Origin: Niebla homalea
Taxonomy: Eukaryota > Ascomycota > Lecanoromycetes > Lecanorales > Ramalinaceae
Direction of reading: 5' to 3'
Length of the DNA: 64,000 nt
NCBI GenBank assembly: GCA_019925105.1
Contig: JAHGAU010000003.1
Coordinates: forward strand, 1,674,001 to 1,738,000
Positions 1 to 11,860 of the stretch are shown here, one piece after another. Below the pieces are notes generated by a model. That model was given only the letters and a program-made list of their open reading frames with translations. It was not told the origin of the DNA and did not search any database. A program made the translations under genes and the position numbers. Every line of letters begins with the position of its first letter. Within the stretch, counting starts at the first letter, position 1.

Positions 1-1733
1 TGTCAATGGGCTTGAGTGTAGGAGAGGGTGGAGAGGAACGGCGAGCTGCGTGAAGCTCCCGGGGTTGCAGCTTACAGGATGATCATGCCACGGCCCTTCC
101 CAGCAATTACATCGTCAAAAGAGTCCTTATGTTCAGATTGAGCAATGGTAAGAGCGAGAATGAGATCTTTATGATCTGGAGGCAGAACCAAGGTCGAAAA
201 TGCCAGAGGACTAAAGGTGATGTTGGAGATGGAGGGAATAGCAAAGGTCAGCCATTTCTTGTTTAGGAGAGAGTAGCCGCGCAGGCGAGAAGCGCAGATG
301 AGGTGCTGAGAGGAGTCTAGGGGAAGCGGTTTGACGTTAAGATAGTCGGGGCCAGTGGTACTGTTGAAGGCAGCAGTGGTGGAGTCCTCGTCGGGGTCAT
401 CGCTGGCCGTCTGGGAGCCGAGCGGGTCAATGTAGACTTGATGGTTGGGGTTGAAGCGATTCCAAGCATAAGTATCCACGATGATGCGGGATTTGACCTT
501 CGTGTAGTGGCAAGAAGTCAGCAGAGGAGCTTATCTCTATAAGAGGATCGAATAACCTACGTTATACTTGATGGGCTTATCCCACATGCCATGGCCAATG
601 GCAACGCCTTCGTAGAACTTGTATTGGTAGCCAACAAGCGATTCGAAAGTCTTGCCACGTCGGATCAGCTGCTCCTCGATCTTGTCGGCCTTTTCATGGT
701 GGATGAGGGGATAATATGCCAACTTTGTGATTTTTGAAGTACCCTGAAACTTAGGAATCATAAACCGTTCTGTAGTGTGTCCAAAGATTAAGCCACCCCA
801 TTCGACGACCTGACACGTCAATTCAAGCATTGTGTTACCACATTGGTCTTCGCAATCGCTGGTTCGAATGAGCTTGGCAGCAACAGGCTGCCCATCCTTG
901 AGGCCATATACGATCTGACCAGGCTCGAAGATCATCCATGCAGTATCGAAAGTGATGACGCCGTTCAGGACAAAATCCTCGACGGCTTTCAATTCATCGC
1001 CTAGCTCTTTCTTCAGCGTATCATGTAGCAACGTCGTATGTTTCTTCAGGCTTTCGTCTTTCTCGTTTGTGCAAAAATCGACCAGAGCGTTCCAACGGTG
1101 GACGACTTTAGGAAAACGTCAGCGAGGCTTCTACTTTAGAAAGCAGCAACATGACATGTTCATTGTAGAGAACAGTACAAGCATATGAAACGACTGTGGA
1201 GTCCTGGGCCTGGGAAGTGCAAAGCATTGATGTGACTTACAAGGAGCGAAGGGTGCTTCAAAAATTAGACGGTCCAGGCTGGGAGTGACTCCAGGGTAGT
1301 CTTTCAGAATTTGAGAGAGAGCCGCCTTGATATACGGGCTCTGCACAATGATTGAATCCAGCTCCAGGTTCTTGCGACCATCGTAGCATTTTTTGTTCCG
1401 AAGAACCAATGCATACTTTTGAGTCGTCTCGTTTTCGCCGGCTGTCTCAAGATCGTCAGGGAATTTCTCAACCCAGGAAAACTCTCCCGTCTCTCTGTCA
1501 ACCTTGGATTGGTAGAGATTCTGCGCACGATTACGAGTCAGTAATGCAATGCACACTCCGCAAGGGTCCTTGGGTTCGCGGTCAAATGCTTGACCAACAT
1601 CTTGGCTCGCCTTCGTCTACGGTAGGCCCCGTTTTCGAAACATTCGACTGAACCAGAGATATAGGCATCGAAGGTTGCTTACCTTGAAATCGTTGATCAT
1701 TCCCTCCTTGAGGGAGCCCTGATGGATCACCAT
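1..1733 (-). CDS. DUF7025-type AAA ATPase, 5' part only (runs off left edge)
   Basis: This is the N-terminal half of a fungal AAA ATPase of the class that carries a DUF7025 domain before the ATPase core. Four exons are proposed on the minus strand: 1733-1683, 1616-1241, 1105-561 and 497-76. Splice joins restore conserved-looking stretches: EAPFAP joins FVHRW across the second intron, and KYN joins VKSRIIVDTYAWNRFNP across the third. The last visible residues, FDDVIAGKGRGMIIL, lie just before where the Walker A loop (GPPGxGKT) is expected; a donor GTAAGC at 75 begins an intron, so the ATPase core lies outside the window. The start at 1733 (MVIHQG) is the first ATG of the exon, but an upstream exon is possible. 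The substrate of this family is unknown; some members resemble Bcs1/Cdc48-type AAA proteins. The family call comes from the DUF7025-like pattern and is fairly sure; the exact N terminus is not. Confidence 0.82.
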
Positions 1734-2539
1734 GGTGCCAGATTGAGCGGAAGAATGGGATGGAATCAAGGCAAACACGAGACAAGCGATTTTCCGACGA
1801 GCAATGCAGCAAAAAGCAATCGAATTCTGTAGTTGTAAGAGATGCAAACGCCAGCTCTATATTCGCTCCAAGTAAGTCAACATTAGATTGTATTGCTCAT
1901 CAGCAGCTGTGATACCTTAGATGCCTAGCCTTGTGTGCCGTAATATCTTCAGTCTAAGCCTTTTCGGGAAAAGGTCTTGGCTTCCATCAGTCCAACTCGA
2001 CTCACCCTCTCACCTGCATGAGGCAGCCGCAGGATCGTCGATCTCATGTCCGCTGACGAGGATCGCTCCTTATCGCTCACCTGCATGGTGACTGGCTCTG
2101 AGCTGACACTCAAGCTGACTGCAGAAGCCTTGACCATTGGCACTTCAAATCGACCAGACAGCCGCCTCTCAGCTCGGGCCGTTGAATGAGTCAGGCCAAC
2201 TCGAAAGACAAGTCAGAAGGAGCTGCATCTCCTAGCCTGCTTTCTGTACCCTGAAAAAATGTGAGAGTCACAAGATCCTCTGACTCCATACCAGTGAGCT
2301 TCGACAGCCCCGAGTGCAGTCTAGCATAGACATTGCCGAAGGGAAATAGACTCCCTCCACCTCGGAAATATCCCAGCAGCGCTTCAGCCTTCCACCTTTT
2401 TGCTATCACTGACTCCTCGATGGAGACGGAGGGAGCCTCTTACGGTGCTCTTTGCAACGATGCCTGGTGAGACCATATTACCTGCAGCTTCGCTCCAACG
2501 TCATGTGCCGACCTTTTGTGTTCTGACAATCCGAGACAG
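1734..2539. other. Intergenic, no gene recognised
   Basis: About 0.8 kb between the 5' end of the AAA ATPase gene and the 3' end of the cyclin H gene. Only short unmatched ORFs occur here, for example 2191-2409 minus. It probably holds the promoter of the AAA gene and the 3' UTR of cyclin H. Confidence 0.5.
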
Positions 2540-3733
2540 TCATATCGGTGGTCCAAACACGTCATCTGCCTGCTGCGACCTCTCGAGCTTTCTCTTCTTG
2601 ATCACCTTTTCATCGAGCTCCCCCTCTTGAGCGCCTTCTCTCTTCTGTGCCTTGTTGATGCTCACGAGGTCCATCTTGTCTGGATTACGACACTTGTACA
2701 GTTTCTTATCGATCTTCATCAGCTCCTTCATCTCCGCGTCTCCTGGATCTGCAGAAAGTGATGCCGACAGCATCTCGGCGCAGCCTTCGAGAGCGCCGAG
2801 AAGCCTCTGCTTCATGTTGCCACTTGCGGGCATCGCACTTTCTATGAAGAAATCCGTCAGAGGTCGATCGGCGAGCAGGAATGCGGAAATCCATATCTGC
2901 GATGGTGTGTAATGGAAGTAGACGTCTGCCAGAAGGGCCAAAGTCTTGAGAGTGTCCTTGGCCCTTCCATGAGCGCCCTGGACTCTGGCAACAAGCTGGT
3001 CTGTGTTCCTTGTTGCTCCTTTCTTCCAGTGCTCGCTTGGTCCTATTCCCATCATGTTGTTCTTGAGTAGTTCGCCCCTCTGACCTCGGGCGATGGCCAT
3101 GAATTCCATGAAGCCTCCTTCAAGTGCGCGGTGAGGATGGCGCACGTCAAAAGTGAAGCGTAGCCCTTGAGTCAGGAGAAACTCGGGGGCAAGAATGTCA
3201 TCGGCAGTGGTCTTCTGTAATTTGGCGACGAAAGAGCGAAGTGAGGTATAGTGATTCTCGGTCTTTGTACTTAAGAAGAGGGCGGATGGCATGATCTCTT
3301 TGGGGTGGTACGTCATGGGAGAGTTGGAGAGATAGAAGCGCTTAAGGTACTGGACCGCTGTTGCCTAAGGAGCTCGTCAGGTATTGGTGACTGAGGTAAA
3401 GAAACGACCAAGGGCAGGAGCAGGTTCGTATGGGTCAAAGCTTACCTTGACATTGGTGGGAAACTCGCAAAAGTCAGCCAGCTGCATGGCTTTCACGCAG
3501 TAGAAGCCGACCAGCTTTTGTTCTTCCTCCACCGTCAAGCAGTCTATCGTGACATCTTCAACGGTCGCTGCTCCATCACTATTCCGCTTCTGCTGAAGCA
3601 CCGCCTCTCTGACTCCATTTGCTGCCAAAGTGTTGGTAGTCTTTCGCAGGGACGACAGAGATTCCAAGGTGAATGACCAGAACTTGAATTGAGTTGATGA
3701 GCGATAGATATCATCCTCGTTCAGTGTAATCAT
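2540..3733 (-). CDS. ccl1: Cyclin H / Ccl1 (TFIIH-CAK cyclin)
   Basis: Cyclin H partners the Cdk7/Kin28 kinase in the CAK module of TFIIH, which phosphorylates the RNA polymerase II tail in the nucleus. Two exons, 3733-3446 and 3364-2540, give 370 residues. The N terminus (EDDIYRSSTQFKFWSF) is the typical Ccl1/cyclin H opening, where an Ile-Tyr-Arg helix precedes the cyclin fold. Removing the 81-bp intron joins FPTNVK to ATAVQYLKRFYLSNS, the heart of the first cyclin box. A second cyclin fold follows (ALLADVYFHYTPSQIWISAF), then a basic tail rich in Lys, Glu and Gln ending in FGPPI. The ATG at 3733 is chosen because the frame upstream has only non-ATG codons; it directly follows a run of A residues. 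Length and order match fungal orthologues. Confidence 0.9.
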
Positions 3734-6700
3734 TTTTTTTTGAGGCAATGGATGCGCCTTCCTTGGGCCCAAAGATTGATCTGATCACGATGATGGTAGA
3801 CAAAAACGGAGCTGTCCAACCCCCTGGAAGATGCTCAGGTCCATTGTTGAAGGTGACTGAGGTATCATAACCTCTCGAACACCTTTATCATCGCATGAAA
3901 GTCATAAAATTCCTAAATTAAGAGGGTGAGAGAGTGGAAGGATGATCTGTACAAATCGGAAGAATCGGAGGCGGGGAGGAGGGAAATTGGTTCGGGGGCG
4001 ATCAGCGGGCGCCCAACTCCCAGGCGCTGAGCCCCCTCTGGCCCCGAGGTTAGGCTTTTAGCGGTCTTTGTCCAGGCGCAGCCCAGCGATGATGTCAATT
4101 CGCTGGGGAAGTCAACTCTTCCTTCCTCTTACTGTAGTGAGACGACAATATCAATTGCAACCTCAAGAACAGTTGCCAAGGATGTACACGTCTCCGTGTC
4201 AAGTTGTTGAGACCCGCAGGCTTGGAATGCTTAGCGGTGCGTTTGCCAGTTGCTTCTTCAGCACTGGTCACTTCAACAGGGCCTTGATACTCTCTGCCAG
4301 CCACACATTCGATCTCCATGGTCTCACAATATTGTTGTACTACTTCCCTGGTTCTCGATCGGAACGTTACTGGAATACGACTTTTGAATTCACTACGGTC
4401 TTGTCAATGATTACCGACGATGAGCCTTCATCAGTTGTCTGTGGAGTCTGGTCGAGCCCTGCATTTTTATCTATCTCTTAGCCAATTCGGACCCTGAGCA
4501 TAAAGTCGCCGGATTGCATCACCCTGCTTCCTCAGAAGGACTTCCCCATGTCATTCATCACGGGGCTTACCAACCTCCGTCGACCGGTCCTTGACGGAAG
4601 CTCTACCTAGAGCATCGTTCCCAGCCAGCGATTGGTCTCTCACGAGGAAGGGCCAACGCCATGAAATAGGGTGGGCAGGGGTCCATCCATCTACTTGATA
4701 CCATCTACCTGGAACGCTTCAAGATAGGTATGGCCGCGGCGTTCACCTTATCTCGCTGTATTCGCTGAAACGAGAAAAAAACCGATATCACAATCCCTTA
4801 GTTGATACGTCTTACAGCACGACCAAGGTTTGAACTCTATCAAGTTTCCGAGCAGAAGCATACATTTGACGACTGCCCTTGATCTCGGCATTGAGTGCTG
4901 AGCGCCCATGTCCGCCAAAGGAGGACCGACCGTCTTCTCCTGCAAACAACCGTCAGATGCACACTAGTCTCTTCGAAATGAGCCAATTGCAACATGGCAG
5001 TTCAAAATTTCTCGGCTCGTGACGGATCATGATGAGGGACTTGAATGAACACCTGCACATTAGCCTCTTCAGCGCTATCACACTGTATCAGACTGGCAAC
5101 ATGATGCTTCGGACTAGGTACGTCATTCTCAGACGATGCCGCCAGTGATGACGCCCAACGGAGGCCAGCAGACCCAACCGACACACCCTTGCCGACTGCC
5201 GTCGTCAACACACGCTGATAGCCTCAAGATTCTCACGTCCTCCTAATTATCTGGCAACGGACTCTCGACCACAAGAGTGTCTCCGATGTACACGAACTAC
5301 CATGCCCTTGCGATGCAATTTGGGGTCGTATCAAGGATTGGGCTAGGACAACATTAAACCGCTGTCAACTTTATGCCATACCCGCAAGCAGACACAATCT
5401 TATCAGCTACGACCTAATCGTACATACGTGCAGGTCGCGGCTCTTGTAGAATCTGAAAGTGTCCGACATTATCACCTATAACAATAGATGCCCTGCACAG
5501 AATTTGCGGAGACTTGAGCGTTCTGTATCTCATACTGCAATTCAATACAAGGCTTCTCGGTGGCCATCTGGACTCTGAGACGATAAGTAATGGAAAAGTA
5601 TGAAGCTTGGTTCATAGCACAGCCTCGCGAATTTAGCGACAACAACTCAGCATATCTAGCTCTTCTCTCGTGGTTGACTTTCATGACGCAGACCTATGCC
5701 TCGATTATTCCACCTATGGGTTCAGGCATCAAAAAGCTTTCAATGCCGAGGTCGTCACCCAGAGCATGGAGGCAATAGCCTAGTAGCATAGCCTCACCGA
5801 GTTTTCTTTGCAGCTCTGAGCTCCTAATCTCAAGATACCGGGTCCAAAACTCACCCACGTGCTGGGGGTAAGATCCCAGCTTAATGACTTCTACACAGTG
5901 GCTTCACAAATTGGGCCTGCTACATTCTCGGCGATATTAAAACCCTTGTGGTGCTCTTCAAAATATACAACGTCTCTGCCCACAAGACCGACTTCCTCGC
6001 CAGCAACCCCCCCTTCGCCGCCGTTGACCAAAACCACGTCCAACCTGTAGCCGCGCCCCAAAGCTCATGGTACCATGGCTCCCCATTCACCATCAGCCTC
6101 CCGCAATCATTCCCGTCTGCACGCTCTTCATCTACACCCAATTTAATTTAGCCCCGACATCTGCTTCTCAGACCTACCCTTGCGTTGCTGGAGCCCTCAA
6201 CTTCCCAACATGGCTGCCTCCTGCGACAACCGCCCAAGCCCTTCGCCCCGCCACATTCACCAATCTGAAGTTACTGGACGCGGATGTCGCAGCGCTGGTG
6301 AGAACAAAGATTGCCGAAGTGATGCCCAGTCTGGGCAATGGCATATTCTGGGAAGTCCATGGTCCACTATCGCCACTGCCGTAAGAAATTTTGGTCAGAT
6401 GGGTGGGATAAATTCATTGGATTCTTTGATTGGGCCAGTACGAGTGCGGAGCTTACACGGCTGACTATCAAGGAACGGCACTTAAGGGGCCGCCAGTCAC
6501 TGGGAGAGGACCTGGCCAAGTAAGAATATGCCTCTACTGAGCGTATATGGCACTCGCCCTGTCTTGGTAGGTAGGTAGGTAGAGATCATACAACTCACCG
6601 TACTTTCATCAAGAAGCAATACGAATACGAAGGACCTGACAAACGTCTAGCCCACCTCCGAACCGCAGCTCCATCTCATCGAGACAGTCGTGTGGATATC

Positions 6701-7250
6701 AAGCCTATCCCTTTTGGCGACGGCAATTCAATTGGCCAGCCAGCAAGCCCAGCCCTGATCGTCGACCTCCACATGCGGTATCTTCCACTTGTCACTAGTA
6801 CAAGAACCATCGCACTCCAGCAATGATACGAACATGCGCCCCCGATTTGCAGAATCCTGGGGAGGGGAGGGAGTGAGGCATTAATGACGGACACATAGAA
6901 CGGGAACGGCGGTGGTGAGCTATCGTGGGCGAATATCAGACAACAATTATTGCCTCGTTCATTTTGAAAGGGACATAGTTACGTGAAGCTCAGTGAATAT
7001 GTACAATAGAATGCCGCCATCTGCCCTCGAGGGGCCTTCCTTCACCGCGAATTACGTGATGCATCCACTGCATCCCTCTCCCTCCCACCCAACACCACAC
7101 AAATGCAAAACGCTTTTAATTTAAAAGATGCCACACCAAGCTCGTTCCCCTTTCTCCAATATGATACACATGAAATGGAAACCCAGAATCGAAAACGCCC
7201 GGCCTTTCACAGCCCCCCTTTCTCTCCCACTTTCCGTGGCCCACTCCACT
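3734..7250. other. Long intergenic tract with decayed-looking ORF fragments
   Basis: About 3.5 kb with no intact gene. On the minus strand, 4095-4480 holds protein-like pieces in two frames (VVQQYCETMEIECVAGREY in one, IDKTVVNSKVVFQ in the other) that would need a frameshift to join, as in an eroded gene. On the plus strand, 6067-6384 is an open stretch with a plausible codon pattern (ADVAALVRTKIAEVMPSLG) but no start or family match. A short GGTA tetranucleotide run lies near 6569-6582. Nothing here can be named. Confidence 0.4.
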
Positions 7251-8316
7251 CTAGTAGCCCATATCCTCGTTCCCCAACAACCCCCTCCTCACCCTGCTGG
7301 TCGCCCCATTGGCACACTGACACGTGGCATAATCCGTCGTGAAAGTCCCCGGGCACGGCACCTGCTCGTACGCCACGACGGGATTGTTCCAGCCCTTGGG
7401 CCCGCCCTGGCTCATGATGTCGAAATGGGCGCCGAAGCCGTATTGATTGCCCGATCCGCCCTGGCCCGAGCACCACTGCGCGTTGCCATCGGCGGGGCAC
7501 AGGTTGGTGATCATGACGGTGATGGACTCGCCGGCCCCCGTGCAGTCGCCCTGACCGGGCGCGGCGATGTAGTTGGCGTTGGTGAGTTTGTAGCAGGTGC
7601 CGCAGCCGGAGCCGCACCAGGAGCCGGAGCCGCCGAAGAGGGATTGCGAGCCCGCGGCGGTGAAGAGGGTGGAGGAGCTGTCGGGGGTGGCTTGCCAGGA
7701 GGACATGGCGCCGTTGGTGCCGCAGCCACAGGCGCCTTTTTGGCCGTCGTAGTAGTGCTGTGTGTTGAGGTCAGAGGGAATGCGCTATGCACAGCCAATG
7801 GGGAGAAGGGGGGGGGCTTACAGTGGTGGTGGCATAGTTGGTCTTGGAGCTGGCGTCAAAGGCTTTGCAGGTACCGCTGTTCACGGTGCCACCGGATGGA
7901 GTTGTAGGGGTGTTAGGGGCTGCGGCACGTGGGATGCTAGATGCAGCTGCAGCGGCTTCGCTGGTAGTAGCTGGAATTGATGGTGTAGGGTTGGATGAGC
8001 CTGAGCCTGAGCCGGGGTTGGTATCACCAGTGTTGGCCTCGCAGGCGGATCCGGAGTCGTCAGTGCCGCTGGGCACGCACTGGGAGTAGTCTGGAACATC
8101 AAAATCAGCATATGGGAATGCAATATGAGGTGCTTGTGCGTAGCCAGGAACGGGAAGACGTGTCGACGTACAGTCGGTCCAGCAAGTGCACTCCCAGCTA
8201 CTAGGGCAGGAGGTATCGCCAGAGTATTCTTTGCCTCCGCATTGGCCGTACTCGGTAGAAGCAGCACAGAGGCTGAAGGTGGTGGCCAGGACGGCGAGAA
8301 ATACTTGAGTCTTCAT
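7251..8316 (-). CDS. Secreted GH45 endoglucanase with N-terminal CBM1
   Basis: This enzyme cuts internal beta-1,4 links of cellulose outside the cell. Three exons (8316-8172, 8090-7822, 7757-7251) give 306 residues. Order: signal peptide (about 1-20, FLAVLATTFSLCAAS), CBM1 cellulose-binding module (YGQCGGKEYSG to YYSQCVPSG, with intron 1 inside it), a Ser/Thr/Pro/Ala linker, then the GH45 double-psi barrel. The catalytic core starts HYYDGQKGACGCGTNG; its first Asp (YYD) is the expected catalytic base and the Asp in GAHFDIMSQ the expected acid. The Cys-rich pattern (WCGSGCGTCYKLT, NLCPADGNAQWC) closely resembles Trichoderma Cel45A (EGV), the subfamily-B type, but there CBM1 is at the C terminus and here it is at the N terminus. 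Intron phases match, so the family call is firm. A TATAAA motif lies about 230 bp upstream of the ATG. Confidence 0.93.
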
Positions 8317-8542
8317 GATGATGATGATAGCGTGTAACGTGGGAGGGGTTCAGATGACAACGCTGATCTCCCTGACTTGAAAGAACGGTAGATGAAAACG
8401 AATGTGATGAGAGATCCCGCCCTCGTGAAATGCAAGAGAAATGAGTGTGAAAGCCGGATTGGCTATGAAGAGCAGTGATAGGTCAAAGAAGGAAGGACTG
8501 TCAACAATAGAGAACAATTCATACTTGGAGCATGCCATGGAG

Positions 8543-8549
8543 TTTATAT
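8543..8549 (-). promoter_or_regulatory. TATA-like box upstream of the GH45 gene
   Basis: The minus strand reads ATATAAAC here, about 230 bp before the ATG at 8316. Position and sequence suit a core promoter with a leader of 150-200 nt. This is inferred from sequence only. Confidence 0.4.
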
Positions 8550-11113
8550 CCAAAGACCATATAGATGAGATGAGGGGTAAACTAGCCTTCAGGGGCAGGA
8601 CCTTGTTGAGTTGGTAAACATCTGGAGCACAGCACATTAACGCTGTGCTTACCGCTCACATCCGTAAATATCGAATTTATCACCCAAAATTCTATACACC
8701 CTTGTACATTAGCTGTCTCCCGTGTCAGTTCAGGAGCATCGAACAAGGGCCCGAAGGACTGGAATGCGAGCTGCGAGCTACGAGCCCAGCCGCTTTGAAA
8801 CCTCCACAATCTATATTAGCGAATGGGAAGACGTCCCGAAAAGGAGGCGCCGACATGGTCTTGACATGTCGACAAGGTCATGGGAAGGCCGCCGATGCAT
8901 GTGGCGTGCAGGAAGGAGAAAGCATCTTGACGAGATCTCTTGATGTCCATACTGCCGGTGAAGCTAGGACGATATCTGAGACACCGGTGTCATTGACGGC
9001 GCTTAGGTTGGGAGCTCGGTTAACGGTAAGGGCATTTCATGCTCAATCGCCCACCAAATTTCCCCTATTCCCACGTGGTTTAGCCAAGCTTTAGGGGGGT
9101 TGCTGGGCGTTAATCTGCTGAACCCCGCATTAATCGACCTTAAATTTCCCATCAACCCCACCTCGCCACTTCACCTCCTATCGATTTCTCGCTGAGCAAG
9201 CGGCCGAGGTTGTTAGCAAGGACATCCCATCATCCCACCTCATTATCATGCTGCCCGTTGATGTCCTTGAACCTGGTATGACATTTGCATGTATCCGAGA
9301 GAGGTCTGAACAGTAATGGAATAGATATGCCCTTTTCTTACGAATACGATCCTCGGATGCTGCTGACGCCGATGTTGAGTTCCTACTTCCTAGTCTGTAT
9401 GAAGCAATTATATCGCACGTTTCAACTTTCAACAGGGGTGTAGGACTCACATATCAAGATGTTTTTGGCACCAGCGATACGCCCTTGCGAGCTCGTTAAC
9501 TTGCTTTTGCAAGCCTGTTCAACAATACTGATCTTTTCCAGTTTCCAATGATTGTTGATGAGTGCTCTACCCCGCTCATGCCGCCATGGACGGGACAAGT
9601 CGCACATTTCATGAGGGCGGATGTCTCAGCTTTCTTGCAGCCTCACACGGCTTGGGCTGCAGGGAATCCTGAGTGCTGGGATTGCCGATCAGCACGCTAG
9701 CTTGTCCCCTCTCCGAACGATATGATGTCCTCGCAATGCTTCAAGTCGCTTTACTGTGATGCACCTTCGTCTTTTGCCGGGCGTGTTGGCCTGCAGAACC
9801 ACGCCATGCCTTTTCGGCAGCTCGAATTAATTCACCGCTCAGCCATTAGTGAAACTTCGAATTCATTCCCTCCAAATTTCGAATGCTCAGCTTCACTCGA
9901 GACTTAGCTAACATTGCTGCACGGGACCAGGCCGTTATGTCTTTTGGAAAAATGGGACCGTGGATCAGCTTCCCCTGGATGGGCGTGCCCCTCGCTGGCA
10001 TGAGATTTTGCTCCCATCTTGCAGAACCTTGGATTCAAGGGCGAGGCGCCAGAGAAAGCCGGCAAGTCAGTCTACTACATCATGCTACCTCTCTCTCCTT
10101 TGCCCACGCTGGTGCTGCAATGGCCCGCTGATCATGAAACGACCGTGGTAGACCCATCTTCTCTGCAGTGTAGCAGTCTGACGATCTGGCAAGAGCAATA
10201 CCTCTTCACCCCTCCACGTCACTGGAATCTCGATCACGAGCTACATATCAGGGACTGGGGCATTGAGAATCTTGCGTGAAAGTGTGGCTCTCGAGCCCAA
10301 TCATTCGAGGTCATTACCCATTGCAAAGGTGATATGTGTCGATTGGTCTTCGTTTGCCCCACATGTCTGTGTCGATGTGCTGGTTAGGTGCTTCATATGT
10401 TCGTGCCATCATTGTAGGTTTCCCGCTTCGCCAGGAGATCCTGAGACATTCGATTGACGTCTAGATGGATGCGTCGACATCGATTGTCATTCATGCTTCA
10501 CCACCTTCCTAATGTTCCCCCTTCGTATTCAAACACAAAGCTAGCTTTCCCTCATCGCTGGTCGCTCTTGACTAGTGAAACGGTGGTGGTCCATATCGAA
10601 CCGTCTTGGCCAACATCTGCATCGAGTGCGGCAGCGCCTTGATGAGGCCAGACCCTGATCCCAAGATTCTCATCCAGCGAAGACCTCGGGAGAGATCGAG
10701 TCATTGCCGGGCCAGCTCCGTCTTGCTAAGGTGCCGTGATCTGCCCCTTCGGCACGTCGGATTCCACGGCGTCTTGGATCCCGTGAGATGGGTAATGACG
10801 CGGACACATTCACAACTAAAGCAGACGCTCTCTTGTCATGACTGAGCCTGCTCTTTACCTTCTGAAAATGTCGTTCCCTTAGTGTAGACCTTTGGGTCTC
10901 TACCTCAGAATACACACATGCTTACAGGGGGAATTGTGTGCTGATCAATGCAGACCATGTGTACAAAATGGGCCAATCGTTTGATAAATACACGATTCCC
11001 AGATGCCCACATCACCATGACTGCTTTCAACCCACCCGTATCGCACCTTTCCACAGCTTCGAGAAATCAGCTCAAGCCGTGATACCGGTACACACCCACC
11101 CCTCCATCCGCCT

Positions 11114-11860
11114 TTACGCCACCACCACCACCGCCTCCTTCCCGTCCTCACCCCATAGCGCCATCTCGATCCTCGACACCGGCAAGCCCGCCCCCTCCAC
11201 CCCCGGTCCTCCGGGCACCTTCGCGTTCATCGCAAAGATCGCCGCCCCCTCCCCGTAGCGCTGCTCGTCACCCAGATAGGCCACCTCGATCGCGAGCAGA
11301 CACCACTTCACGTCCTGATACGTCGGTTGCTGGAACGTGGGGAAGAACCCGATGATCATATCCTGATAGCGGAATCGCCATTCGAGGGGGAGTAAGATCG
11401 GATGCGGGCACTGGGGCCGAAGTGGGCGATGAGAGTGTTCATCTGGGGGAGGCCAGCGTCGACGCAGTGGGAAATTAGGGGGAAAGAGATGGTGCGCTGG
11501 GGAGGGACGGGAGGGGGGTCCAAGGCTGGTTAGGTTTTTGTAGAGGAAGCGGATTGGATTTGGAGGGGAGCGGTAGAAGGGTCTGGGGGGGTTGGTTAAT
11601 ATGCCCGCGACGGGTGGTTTAGAGGAGGAAGTGGGAGGGTGAGATGCAGGTCGCCGAAGGGGGTTTTGGTATTACCGGCCCGTGGCTGGGTAACGAAGCT
11701 GCCCTCCAGGACTGTAAGGTTGGTGGAAGAGTCAACAGCATTGGCGTCAGCGCCACCAGCTGGTAGGAGGGCAGAAGAGGTGAGCCCGTAGAACAAGAAG
11801 CAGAAGATGATGGCGGTGGGTATGAACGTTGTGTGTGGCCTTTCCAGGGCATTGACAGGC
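11114..11860 (-). pseudogene. Remnant of a small secreted-type protein gene, frameshifted
   Basis: Pieces on the minus strand look like one eroded gene. The upstream piece has a hydrophobic leader-like stretch (TFIPTAIIFCFLFYGLTSSA) followed by ordinary protein sequence to a TAG near 11596. Further on, one frame reads VDAGLPQMNTLIAHFGPS, and after a shift of frame another reads EWRFRYQDMIIGFFPTF, continuing to a stop at 11114. The last 80 residues are well formed (QDVKWCLLAIEVAYLGDE). The leader lacks an in-frame ATG. An undetected intron could explain part of this, so pseudogene is preferred but not proved. I do not recognise the family. Confidence 0.4.

Noticed and set aside
845..860. tRNA B-box-like GGTTCGAAT
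   Set aside because: It lies inside a conserved exon of the AAA gene and no acceptor or anticodon stem pairs with it.
1823..1870. Cys-rich plus-strand reading like a zinc-cluster motif
   Set aside because: The Cys spacing does not match the Zn2Cys6 pattern and the frame closes soon after.
7128..7907. 259-codon plus-strand ORF over the GH45 gene
   Set aside because: It is antisense to clear GH45 exons, is Ala/Gly/Val-rich and spans a GH45 intron.
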